Of a stretch of 64,000 nt of DNA, positions 33,869-42,019 are shown piece by piece. The number at the start of each line of letters is the position of its first letter. Position 1 is the first letter of the stretch. The DNA lies in NCBI RefSeq assembly GCF_018070075.1, contig NZ_JAGPXE010000004.1, positions 248,001 to 312,000 on the forward strand, read 5' to 3'. Source of the stretch: Saccharopolyspora endophytica. Lineage in GTDB: Bacteria > Actinomycetota > Actinomycetes > Mycobacteriales > Pseudonocardiaceae. Both the position numbers and the translations under genes were made by a program. The notes under the pieces are model-generated. The model ran no database searches and had not been told where the DNA came from. It worked only from the letters and a program-made list of their open reading frames with translations.

Positions 33869-35566
33869 ATGACCATCCCGTCCGATTTGGACATCTCCCG
33901 TGCGACAGAACTGCGCCCGATGGACGACATCGCAGCGCAGCTCGGCATCGGGGAACACCTGTTGGAGCCCTACGGGCGCAACGTCGCGAAGATCTCGCTC
34001 GACGCCATCGACGAGCTCTCCGACCGGCCGCGCGCCCGCTACGTCGTGGTCTCGGCCATCACCCCCACACCGCTGGGCGAGGGCAAGACGACCACGACCG
34101 TCGGGCTCGGGCAGGCGCTCAACCACATCGGCAAGCGCTCCACGGTCGCCGTTCGGCAGCCCTCGATGGGCCCGACCTTCGGCATCAAGGGCGGCGCGGC
34201 GGGCGGCGGCTACAGCCAGGTCGTCCCGATGGAGGCGCTGAACCTGCACCTCACCGGCGACATGCACGCGGTCACCGCGGCCCACAACCTGCTGTCGGCG
34301 ATGGTCGACAACCACCTGCACAAGGGCAACGCGCTGGGCATCGACCCGCACCGGATCACCTGGCGCCGGGTGCTCGACGTCAACGACCGCGACCTGCGCA
34401 ACATCGTCTCCGGTCTCGGCGGCAGGCAGGACGGCGGACCGCGCCAGACCGGTTTCGACATCACCGCGGCCAGCGAGGTGATGGCCGTGCTGGCGCTGTC
34501 GACCTCGCTGGCCGACCTGCGGCAGCGCCTCGGCCGCATCGTGGTCGGCTACAAGCCCGACGGCGAGCCGGTCACCGCCGAGCAGCTCAAGGCCGCGGGC
34601 GCGATGGCCGTGATCATGCGCGACGCGCTCAAGCCCAACCTCATGCAGACCACCGAGAACACGCCGGTGCTGGTGCACGCCGGGCCGTTCGGCAACATCG
34701 CGCACGGCAACTCCTCGATCGTCGCCGACCTGGTGGGCAGCCGCTGCACCGACTACCTCATCACCGAGGCGGGCTTCGGCGCGGACATGGGCGCCGAGCG
34801 GTTCTTCAACATCAAGTGCCGCACCTCCGGGCTGCAGCCGGACGCCGCCGTGCTCGTGGCGACGGTCCGCGCGCTCAAGGCGCACTCCGGGCGCTACAAG
34901 GTGGTGGCGGGCAAGCCGTTGCCGCCGGAGATGCTGGAGGAGAACCCCGACGACGTGCTCGCCGGTGCCGACAACCTGCGCAAGCAGATCGACAACATCC
35001 GGTTGCACGGTGTCTCCCCGGTGGTGGCGATCAACGCCTTCCCGAGCGACTTCACCAGCGAGCACGAGGCGATCCGGCAGGTCGCGGAGGCCGAGGGCGC
35101 GCACGTGGCGGTCAGCAACCACTTCACCGAGGGCGGCAAGGGCGGCGCCGAGCTCGCCGAAGCCGTCGTTGCGGCCTGCGAGGAACCGGCCGGTTTCCAG
35201 GTCCTCTACCCCGACGAGGCCGACCTGCGCACCAAGATCGAGACCATCGCGACGAAGGTCTACGGCGCCGACGGCGTCAGCTACGCACCGGCTGCGGCCA
35301 AGTCGATCGACAGCTACGAGGCCAACGGCTACGGCGACCTGCCGGTCTGCATCGCCAAGACGCACCTCTCGCTGAGCTCCGACCCGTCGTTGCTGGGCGC
35401 GCCCACGGGCTGGACCCTGCCGGTCCGCGAGGTCCGCGCGTCGGTCGGCGCGGGGTTCGTCTACCCGATCTGCGGGGACATGCGCACCATGCCGGGCCTC
35501 GGCTCCCATCCGCAGGCGGAGTCGATCGACCTCGACGCCGACGGCAACATCACCGGACTGATGTGA
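33869..35566 (+). CDS. fhs: Formate-tetrahydrofolate ligase
   Basis: A 565-residue enzyme that couples formate, ATP and THF to 10-formyl-THF; in a demethylating pathway it can run in reverse to release formate and conserve ATP. The nucleotide-binding loop TPLGEGKTTTTVGLGQAL (about residues 67-84), VAVRQPSMGPTFGIKGGAAGGGYSQV and TEAGFGADMGAERFFNIKCR are diagnostic. Length matches the family (about 555-560). ATG 33869 has GGAGG 8-12 bases upstream. The stop overlaps the GTG of cutC. Confidence 0.96.
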   Translation: MTIPSDLDISRATELRPMDDIAAQLGIGEHLLEPYGRNVAKISLDAIDELSDRPRARYVVVSAITPTPLGEGKTTTTVGLGQALNHIGKRSTVAVRQPSMGPTFGIKGGAAGGGYSQVVPMEALNLHLTGDMHAVTAAHNLLSAMVDNHLHKGNALGIDPHRITWRRVLDVNDRDLRNIVSGLGGRQDGGPRQTGFDITAASEVMAVLALSTSLADLRQRLGRIVVGYKPDGEPVTAEQLKAAGAMAVIMRDALKPNLMQTTENTPVLVHAGPFGNIAHGNSSIVADLVGSRCTDYLITEAGFGADMGAERFFNIKCRTSGLQPDAAVLVATVRALKAHSGRYKVVAGKPLPPEMLEENPDDVLAGADNLRKQIDNIRLHGVSPVVAINAFPSDFTSEHEAIRQVAEAEGAHVAVSNHFTEGGKGGAELAEAVVAACEEPAGFQVLYPDEADLRTKIETIATKVYGADGVSYAPAAAKSIDSYEANGYGDLPVCIAKTHLSLSSDPSLLGAPTGWTLPVREVRASVGAGFVYPICGDMRTMPGLGSHPQAESIDLDADGNITGLM

Positions 35567-36282
35567 AGGTCGAGATCAGTACCGACAGCGCGGACGGTGC
35601 GGTGGCCGCGGACCGCCTCGGGGCCGACCGGATCGAGCTGTGCTCGGCCGGGGCGCTGGGCGGGCTGACGCCCGGGCCGGGGCTGCTGTCGGCGGTGCTC
35701 GACCGGTGCCACCGCAGCGCGGTGCACGTGTTGATCCGGCCTCGGGAGGGCGGGTTCGCGTACTCGCCCACCGAGGTCGCCGCGATGCGCGCCGACGTCC
35801 GGCACGCCGCGTCCGCGGGAGCGGCCGGTGTCGTCGTCGGGGCGCTCGGGCAGGACGGGCGGATCGACGCCGCCGTGCTCGGCGAGCTCATCGCCGAAGC
35901 CGGCGGCGTCCCGGTCGCCCTGCACCGGGCCGTCGACGTCTGCCCGGACCCGGTCGAGGCCGCCCACACCGCGGCTGAGCTGGGAATCCGGCGCATCCTC
36001 ACCTCGGGCGGCGCGGCCCGCGCCGAGGACGGCGTCCCGGTGCTGCGGCGCATGGCGCGAGCGGGCGTCACCTTGACCGCGTGCGGCGGCATCCGCTCGC
36101 ACAACGCCCGCGGCATCGCCGAAGCCACCGGCGTCGACGAGATCCACGCGGCACCCCGCCGGCAGGTCCCTTCCCCCGGCGGCCAGGTCGACTTCGGCCC
36201 CCACCACGTCCTCGACGAGACCGAAACACACGATCTGATCGCCGCGGCCCGCCCGATCGGCCAGGACCGGCTGTCGCGGTAG
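35563..36282 (+). CDS. cutC: CutC-family protein
   Basis: A 239-residue TIM-barrel protein of the CutC family. The sequence VEISTDSADGAVAADRLGADRIELCSAGALGGLTPGPGLL, VHVLIRPREGGFAYSPTEV and the ILTSGGA-ARAEDG segment are diagnostic. Named for copper homeostasis, its true reaction is unsettled. GTG 35563 overlaps the fhs stop (GTGA), so it is translationally coupled to the one-carbon operon. That coupling suggests a role other than copper in this organism, but this is only context. Confidence 0.92.
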   Translation: MKVEISTDSADGAVAADRLGADRIELCSAGALGGLTPGPGLLSAVLDRCHRSAVHVLIRPREGGFAYSPTEVAAMRADVRHAASAGAAGVVVGALGQDGRIDAAVLGELIAEAGGVPVALHRAVDVCPDPVEAAHTAAELGIRRILTSGGAARAEDGVPVLRRMARAGVTLTACGGIRSHNARGIAEATGVDEIHAAPRRQVPSPGGQVDFGPHHVLDETETHDLIAAARPIGQDRLSR

Positions 36283-36374
36283 CCGCCCAGCGGCGTGATC
36301 GATCATGAGTTGTCAGACTTGGGATTCCTTGCAGATTGCGGCGGTAGCCGCTGTTTCAGGTGTGGGACTGCGCT

Positions 36375-36495
36375 GGCACCGCCGCGGGTTCTCACACGCC
36401 GTCTGGCGAGTACGCCGCGACGCCGTGTACTGGTCATACATGAGTCGTGGCGCACGGAGTCCAGACGGCGTGTGAGGTTCCGCTACCCGCACCGC
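36375..36495. repeat. Structured repeat element, copy 1
   Basis: A 121-bp element with conserved flanks. GCGGGT (36384-36389) pairs with ACCCGC (36485-36490); a 16-bp perfect stem follows, CTCACACGCCGTCTGG (36391-36406) with CCAGACGGCGTGTGAG (36461-36476). The strands between the two stems are unequal: one base on the left, GTTCCGCT on the right. The interior holds a smaller hairpin, GTGTA-CTGGTCA-TACAT. Copies 2 and 3 keep flanks and folding but have different stem bases. Confidence 0.9.
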
Positions 36496-36535
36496 TGAGC
36501 AAGGCGATTCTGAAATGACCCCTTAGGGTGACCGG

Positions 36536-38201
36536 GTGCCGAACTTCTCCCTCGAACGGCAAACGCTGCGGCCCTGCAAGCGAGTGCTGGTCCTCGCCGA
36601 CAACGTCGTCGCCCTGACCCGGCTGCTGGACGTGGTGGAGATCTTCGAGGGAGACTTCCGGGTCGCGGTCGAATTCGCCTGGAACAGCGCTGACCCGACA
36701 CCTGACGGGCTCTTCGAGCTGTTCGCGACCCAGGGCATCTTCCCGGTGCCGCAGGCCGAAATCCCGCGCCGCGAGTTCGATCTGGTGATCACCGCAGGCC
36801 ACAGCGGACTCGAGTCAGCGCGTGGACCGGTTCTCTCCCTGGCACACGGAATTCGCTACACTAAACACTTTCCGGAACCCGGAACCCGGAACCCGGAACC
36901 CGGAACCCGGAACCCGGAACCCGAAACCCGGAACCCGAAACCCTTTCCGCGCCGCAGAAGCCTTCGGACTGGGCCCGGATCTCCTCCTGCGCGACGGTTC
37001 CCCGCTCCCCTCCCGGATCGCCCTGTCGCATCCCGAGCAGCTGACCCGGTTGCGCGAGGCGACACCGGCGGCGGCCGAGATCGCGTCGATCATCGGCGAC
37101 CCCTGCTACGACCGGCTGCGCGCGAGCCTGCCGTGGCGACCGCGCTACCGGCACGCGCTGGACGCCGCCGGGAAGACGGTCATCGCGGTCAGCTCCACGT
37201 GGCGGGAGGACTCGCTGTTCGGTGACATCACCGAGCTCTACGAGCGGCTGCTGGCCGAGTTGCCCGCCGACGAGTTCACGATCGTCGCGATCCTGCACCC
37301 GCACATCGCCTACGAGCACGGCCCGCACGCCGTGCACCGCTGGCTGGCGCCGCACCGCCGCGCCGGACTGGTGGTGGTTCCGCCGGAGCGGGGTTGGCGG
37401 CCGGCGCTGGTGGCCTCCGACCTGCTCATCGGTGACCACGGATCGGTGACGACCTACGGTGCGGCGCTGGGCGTCCCGACGGTCCTGGCCGCGTTCCCGG
37501 AGTCCTCGGTGGCCCCCGGCTCAGCGGTCGCCCTGCTCGGCGAGCTCGCACCCCGGCTGGAGGTGGACCAGCCGGTGCTCCCGCAGCTGCGCAAGGCGCT
37601 GGCCGAACCGCTCCCCTCGGCAGAACTCCACGACGTCGTCACCTCCTGCCCGGATGAGGGCGCGCAGCGACTGCGCGCGCTGTGCTACTCGATGCTGGAG
37701 CTCGACGAACCCCGCACCGAGCCGGGGGTCCCGCCGGATCCGGTCACCGGATTGTCCGCGCCCCGGCGCCCGACGGCGGTGCACGCCACCGCATCGGTGC
37801 ACGACGGCGGCGTGCGGGTGTGGCGTCATCCCGCGGAAATGCTGCGTCCGCGCGAGATCCCGGACCGCGGTCACCTCGTGGTCACCGCCGATCACCCGGG
37901 TCCACGACTGCGCGGAGTCGCCGACGTCCTCGTGCTCACCGAGGCGGCCGAGTGGGGGCCGGATGCCGAAACCTGGCTCGACCAGGCCTTTCTCACCCAC
38001 CCGGGTCTGCAGCTCGCCGCCGCGGTGAGCGGCGCCGAGTGCGCGGTGGCCACCCGCGGCGGTGAACGGATCCGGTTGTCCGGACCGCACGATCCGGCCC
38101 TCTACGCCTCGGTCGTCTTCGAATGGATCGCCTCCGGCCGGGAACTCGCCGCGCTCCCCTCAACCGTGATGGTCAACGGGAGCGCGATCAGCGTCGGCTG
38201 A
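36536..38201 (+). pseudogene. GT-B-like (CDP-glycerol glycerophosphotransferase-like) gene split by a 7-bp repeat
   Basis: Two coding segments in different frames. The first (GTG 36536 to about 36871) reads CKRVLVLADNVVALTRLLDVVEIFEGDF and EFDLVITAGHSG-x-LSLAHGIRYTK, an N-terminal GT-B half. The second (about 36942 to 38201) continues with AFGLGPDLLLRDGSPLPSRIALSHPEQL, IASIIGDPCYDRL and ALVASDLLIGDHGSVTTYGAALGVPTV, the nucleotide-sugar-binding half. Together they form an actinomycete GT-B family resembling CDP-glycerol glycerophosphotransferases. The break coincides with ten 7-bp repeats. Loss of one repeat or gain of two would join them into one frame of 552 or 559 residues. It could be a pseudogene, a sequencing error or a phase-variable gene. 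Confidence 0.75.
36872..36941 (+). repeat. Heptanucleotide tandem repeat (10 units) inside a coding region
   Basis: Ten uninterrupted 7-bp units: seven CCGGAAC, then CCGAAAC, CCGGAAC, CCGAAAC. Since 7 is not a multiple of three, each gain or loss of a unit changes the reading frame downstream. In frame it encodes the heptapeptide PEPGTRN. Confidence 0.97.
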
Positions 38202-40242
38202 CCGACCGGTCCCCGAGAACCGCACGGATTTCGGTGGCCTCCCTGCGGTGCGCGGCGGCCGCGTCCGCGTCGCCGCGACGCGCGCTGACCTCCGCCAGCA
38301 GCTCGAACGCCTCGGCCACGTCGCGGGGCATGTTCGCCGATCGGAACACCTCCAGAGCGAGGCCGCCCCACTCGCCGGCTTCCGCCAGGTCATCGGGCAG
38401 ACTCGCCCAGCCGAGCCCCACCGCTGTCTTGCCCCGGTTGGCGGTCTCGCCGAGCGAGGTGAACAGCTCGTGCGCGGCGCGCAGTCGCGGCAGCGCCTCG
38501 TCGAAGCGGCCCAGCAGGATCAGCACTCGCCCGGAGTGCATCCGGTACAGCGCGGTCGGCCGGTCTCGCCGGTCCTCGGGGAAGCGGGACTCGACCACCG
38601 CGACCGACCGGTCGAAGCACTCCAGCGCCGCGTCGAACTCGCCGCGCCGCTCGTGGACGAGGCCCTGCCATTCGATCGCGCTCTGCTCACCCCAGGCGTC
38701 GTCGCCGCGCCCCGCGGTGTCCTGCGCCCGCTCGAACCGCTCCTGCGCCGCGTCGAGCTTTCCCAGCGCGAGGAGCGTGCTGCCGTGCTGCGAGAGCATC
38801 CGCACGAGCGCTCGCAGATCACCGAGCTCTTCGGCCGCGCGGAGCCCGACCTCGTGGATCTCCAGCAGATCGGCGAGGTGGCCTCGGTCCTTGTAGAACG
38901 GGAACAACGTCTCGCACAGCTGCCAGGCGCGATCGGGCAGTCCGGTCTCGGCGGCGATCATGACGTTGGCGGTCAGCGCCTCCCGCCCGGCGGTCAGATC
39001 GGCCAGCGCGCGCTCGGCCGCATCGTCGCCGGTGTAGGCGGGGACGACCGCGGCGTAGCGGTCGCTGAGCCGACGGCGCTGGGAGATCACGGCGTCCCGG
39101 GACATCGCGAAGTCGTGGTAGTGCTCGACCATCCGGCGACGCGCGGCACCGATGTCGTCCTCCGCGGTCAGCTTCTCGACGGCGTGCTGGCGCAGCAGCG
39201 CGTGGCAGCGGTACCGCCCGTCGGGGAGCCGGACCACGAGGTTCGCGCGGGACAGCCCGAGCAGCACTTCCTCGGTGTCGTCGATCTCCCAGCCCAGCAG
39301 CGCGGCAGCGGTCTCCAGGGCGAGTTCCGAGTCCGGGTGCAGACCGAGCAGCCGGTAGGCGCGCTTGCCTGCGGTGGACAGCGCGTCGTAACCGAGCTCG
39401 AAGGCGGTGAGCAACGCGTTCTCGCCGTCGATTTCCAGCCGGGGCAGCAGATCCGCGGTCAGCTTCTCGACGGCCTTGTCGATCGAGGCGCGTTCCCGGA
39501 GCTGCGCGGCCGCCACCCACAGCGCCATCGGATGCCGCCCGCACGCCTCGCTGAGCCTGCGCAGGGTGGCGTCGTCGGCCCGATCGCCCAGCGATCGGGA
39601 GAGCAGCGCGAGCGCGGAGTCGGGTTCGAACGGTTCCAGCCTCATCGGATGCACCCCACCGGAGAGGAAGGTCAGCGTCCGGCGACTGGTCACCAGCACG
39701 GCGCTGGTCGGCGAGGAGGGCAGCAGCGCCTGCACCTGCGCGGCGGTGGCCGCGTCGTCGAGGACGACCAGGATCCGCCGGTCGCGGGTGATCTCGCGGA
39801 ACGCGGCAGCCCGCTCGTCCTCGGTCGCGGGCATCGCGCTGCCCGTGATCCCGAGACGCCCCAGGAATCCGGCCAGCACCTCACCCGGGGTCCGCGGCCC
39901 GTTCGGGTCGGAACCGCGCAGGTCGCCGACGAACACGCCGTCGTCGAAGTCCGCGCGCAGCCGGTGAGCCCAGCGCAGTGCGGTCAGCGTCTTGCCGATG
40001 CCGGGGATCCCGGAGAGCACGGCCACCACGGGAAGACCGGCCTGCTTGGCCTGCTCCCACAGCCGGTCGAGCTCACCGAGCTCGGCCGAGCGGTTGGTGA
40101 AGCCCTCGTGCGCCGGATCCCTGGGCAGCATGTCCGGGCGCGGCGGCTCCGCAGCGCCGGTCATCTGCATCACCAGCTGCTCCACGTTGCTCGCCTGAAC
40201 GAGGTTCCGGACCGACCCGCTGTTCCAGTTGTCCGCATCCAC
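38188..40242 (-). CDS. STAND (NB-ARC-like) ATPase with TPR region
   Basis: A 684-residue signalling ATPase. The N-terminus has a short [19 protein letters not shown] segment, like peptides found before NTPase domains of actinomycete conflict and signalling proteins. An NB-ARC-type NTPase follows: Walker [10 protein letters not shown] (77-85), Walker B ILVVLDD (157-163) and the sensor LVTSRRTL. A winged-helix region (about 300-375) and a C-terminal TPR-like helical array (about 420-670) complete the STAND layout. There is no DNA-binding output domain such as BTAD or LuxR, so it may work through a partner protein. It overlaps the broken GT-B gene by 14 bp (convergent). Two 22-bp palindromes lie before its start. 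Confidence 0.88.
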   Translation of the reverse strand: MDADNWNSGSVRNLVQASNVEQLVMQMTGAAEPPRPDMLPRDPAHEGFTNRSAELGELDRLWEQAKQAGLPVVAVLSGIPGIGKTLTALRWAHRLRADFDDGVFVGDLRGSDPNGPRTPGEVLAGFLGRLGITGSAMPATEDERAAAFREITRDRRILVVLDDAATAAQVQALLPSSPTSAVLVTSRRTLTFLSGGVHPMRLEPFEPDSALALLSRSLGDRADDATLRRLSEACGRHPMALWVAAAQLRERASIDKAVEKLTADLLPRLEIDGENALLTAFELGYDALSTAGKRAYRLLGLHPDSELALETAAALLGWEIDDTEEVLLGLSRANLVVRLPDGRYRCHALLRQHAVEKLTAEDDIGAARRRMVEHYHDFAMSRDAVISQRRRLSDRYAAVVPAYTGDDAAERALADLTAGREALTANVMIAAETGLPDRAWQLCETLFPFYKDRGHLADLLEIHEVGLRAAEELGDLRALVRMLSQHGSTLLALGKLDAAQERFERAQDTAGRGDDAWGEQSAIEWQGLVHERRGEFDAALECFDRSVAVVESRFPEDRRDRPTALYRMHSGRVLILLGRFDEALPRLRAAHELFTSLGETANRGKTAVGLGWASLPDDLAEAGEWGGLALEVFRSANMPRDVAEAFELLAEVSARRGDADAAAAHRREATEIRAVLGDRSVSRR

Positions 40243-40357
40243 GTCCGCGACCCTACCGGCCGGACACCACCCGCTGTGCCCGTTCGGGCACGGTCAGCAA
40301 GAACGAAGCCCGGACCGCGACGCTCTTCCCCACCCCGAAGGTCGCGCGGCTCCTCGT

Positions 40358-40417
40358 TCGAATTTCGCGCGAAATTCGAGTCGGATGTTTCGCCCTCGAA
40401 TTTCGCGCGAAATTCGA
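40358..40417. repeat. Pair of 22-bp perfect palindromes, 38-bp pitch
   Basis: Two copies (40358-40379 and 40396-40417) of a 22-bp perfect palindrome with core CGAATTTCGCGCGAAATTCG, separated by 16 bp. The pair lies in the divergent promoter region between the STAND ATPase and the YnfA-type gene. An equally spaced pair occurs at 60673-60732. Confidence 0.95.
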
Positions 40418-40464
40418 ATCCCTCGCGTGAACGGGGTGAGGCGGCGTGCCCTAGCGTGACCGGT

Positions 40465-40800
40465 ATGGGAATCGTGCGGTCCGTGGTGTTGTTCGTGCTG
40501 GCCGCTGTCGCCGAGATCGGCGGGGCGTGGCTGGTCTGGCAGGGCGTGCGGGAGCACAAGGGCCTGCTGTGGATGGGTGCGGGCGTGGTCGCCCTCGGGA
40601 TCTACGGGTTCGTCGCCACGCTGCAACCGGACGCGAACTTCGGGCGCATCCTGGCCGCCTACGGCGGTGTCTTCGTCGCCGGCTCACTGCTGTGGGGCGT
40701 TCTGCTCGACGGTTTCCGCCCGGACCGCTGGGACATCATCGGTGCGCTGATCTGCCTCGTCGGCGTCGCCGTGATCATGTACGCCCCGCGCCCGGCGTGA
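40465..40800 (+). CDS. YnfA-family small membrane protein
   Basis: A 111-residue protein with four membrane helices, matching the YnfA family (related to small multidrug-resistance proteins). Diagnostic segments are [58 protein letters not shown] and [23 protein letters not shown]. It may export cationic compounds; no substrate is established for most members. Only the last 112 codons of a much longer open frame are coding; ATG 40465 opens the first helix. It converges with the DUF1349 gene, 9 bp apart. Confidence 0.94.
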   Translation: MGIVRSVVLFVLAAVAEIGGAWLVWQGVREHKGLLWMGAGVVALGIYGFVATLQPDANFGRILAAYGGVFVAGSLLWGVLLDGFRPDRWDIIGALICLVGVAVIMYAPRPA

Positions 40801-40809
40801 GCCTGTCGC

Positions 40810-41394
40810 TCACTCCGCCAAGGTGAGGTCTGCGAACCTGACCGGGAAGCCCGCGCCGTCCGGGGAGGCGCACATGGGGCCGGCCTGGGCCGGGACGTCC
40901 GGCGGGAAGTAGGCCATGCGGAGGATGTTCACGGGTTCGCCGTCCTCGGCGGCGCAGCGGACGTGGACGGCGTCCTCGAAGCGCTCGATCTCGACGGTCA
41001 CCGACTCGACCTCGCCGTGGACCGCCGACAGCGGCAGCAGGCTCCAGTCGGAGTGCTCGCGGGTGACCACCGCCGACAGGTACTGCTCGCCGTCGACGTA
41101 CTCGATGCCCGCCTTGATCCAGTTCCGCTCGTCGATGCGCAGCATCAGCCCGGCCTGGTCGTGCTGCTCGCGGTAGTCGCCGAAGAACCTGGTGCGCATC
41201 CGGAACTGGGCGCCGACCGGTTGCAGCAGGGCGTGCCCGGTGTCGCGGTTGAAGCCGTAGTGCGTGGTCTGCCAGAAGTCCGTGTTCGTGTCGCTGGTGA
41301 CCGTCAGCCCGGCGTAGCTCAACCAGTTCGCCGGTTCGTTGAGCCACTGCCACCCGTTGAGCTCGAACAGCGTGAGATCTTCGGCTTGCTGCAT
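40810..41394 (-). CDS. DUF1349 (concanavalin-like) protein
   Basis: A 194-residue DUF1349 protein with a concanavalin-like beta-sandwich. The pattern LNEPANWLSYAGLTVTSDTNTDFWQTTHYGF, then FRMRTRFFGDYREQHDQAGLMLRIDERNWIKAGIEYVDGEQYLSAVVTREHSDWS is highly characteristic. There is no signal peptide, so it is cytoplasmic. Yeast homologues are linked to enolase regulation, but the bacterial role and ligand (perhaps a carbohydrate) are unknown. It lies 140 bp downstream of the universal stress protein gene on the same strand. Confidence 0.92.
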   Translation of the reverse strand: MQQAEDLTLFELNGWQWLNEPANWLSYAGLTVTSDTNTDFWQTTHYGFNRDTGHALLQPVGAQFRMRTRFFGDYREQHDQAGLMLRIDERNWIKAGIEYVDGEQYLSAVVTREHSDWSLLPLSAVHGEVESVTVEIERFEDAVHVRCAAEDGEPVNILRMAYFPPDVPAQAGPMCASPDGAGFPVRFADLTLAE

Positions 41395-41534
41395 TGCCCA
41401 CCGCTCCGTTCGGTCCAGGCAACCGCCGTGGCGGTCCGCAATCCCCCCGACGCACCGTCAGGCAACGGAGGATACCGGGCGCGCGGAGCCGGAAGTGAGC
41501 ACGCCTCGTGATCAGATGACCACCCGGAGTCGGG

Positions 41535-41948
41535 TCAGCGGACCACGGTGACCGGGCAGACCGCGTGGTGCACGATCTTCATCGCGACCGAGCCGACGAG
41601 CATCCCGGTGAACGCGCCGTGCCCCTTGTTGCCGACCACCATCAGGTCGGCCTGGCGGGACAGCTTGACGAACTCGTCGATGACCTGGCCCCGGATCAGC
41701 TTCGCCTGGATGTCGAGGCTCGGGAAGTCCGGCTTGACCTGGGCCATGGCCGAATCCAGGGCCTGCTTGCCCTGCTTCTCCAGTTCCGCGTCGGTCGACG
41801 GGAAGCGGTAGCCGAACTGGACGGGCTGGTGCCAGACCGTGACCGCGTGCACGATGCCGCCCACCTGCCGCACGTGGTCGGCGGCCCAGCGCAGCGCGCG
41901 CACCGATTCCTGAGATCCGTCCACTCCCACGACGACGGTCTGCGGCAT
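41535..41948 (-). CDS. Universal stress protein (UspA family)
   Basis: A 137-residue single-domain universal stress protein. The first strand TVVVGVDGSQESVRALRWAADHV and the nucleotide-binding end DLMVVGNKGHGAFTGMLVGSVAMKIVHHAVCPVTVV, with the G-x2-G-x(8-9)-G-S pattern, indicate an ATP-binding member. Usually induced by starvation, hypoxia or other stress and acting in the cytoplasm as a dimer. Its direct target is unknown. It is 71 bp downstream of the helicase gene on the same strand. Confidence 0.94.
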   Translation of the reverse strand: MPQTVVVGVDGSQESVRALRWAADHVRQVGGIVHAVTVWHQPVQFGYRFPSTDAELEKQGKQALDSAMAQVKPDFPSLDIQAKLIRGQVIDEFVKLSRQADLMVVGNKGHGAFTGMLVGSVAMKIVHHAVCPVTVVR

Positions 41949-42019
41949 GACGAAACCCCTTCACGAGTTGCCGTGATCTCGCCCGGATCGTAGGGCGGTT
42001 CCGGCGGACCCGCAGCGCG

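Noticed and set aside
36375-36495. Integron attC site or IS end
   Set aside because: The variable paired arms resemble attC logic, but the core-site consensus is not present at the right places and there is no integrase or transposase gene, so I do not name it as such.
40358-40417. tRNA T-arm-like GTTCGAATT
   Set aside because: The match is part of a perfect palindrome; no acceptor stem, D-arm or anticodon arm can be built around it.
38248-40464. Long plus-strand frame opposite the STAND ATPase, joined to the YnfA-type gene
   Set aside because: Only the last 112 codons (from 40465) have protein-like pattern; the rest mirrors the ATPase gene.
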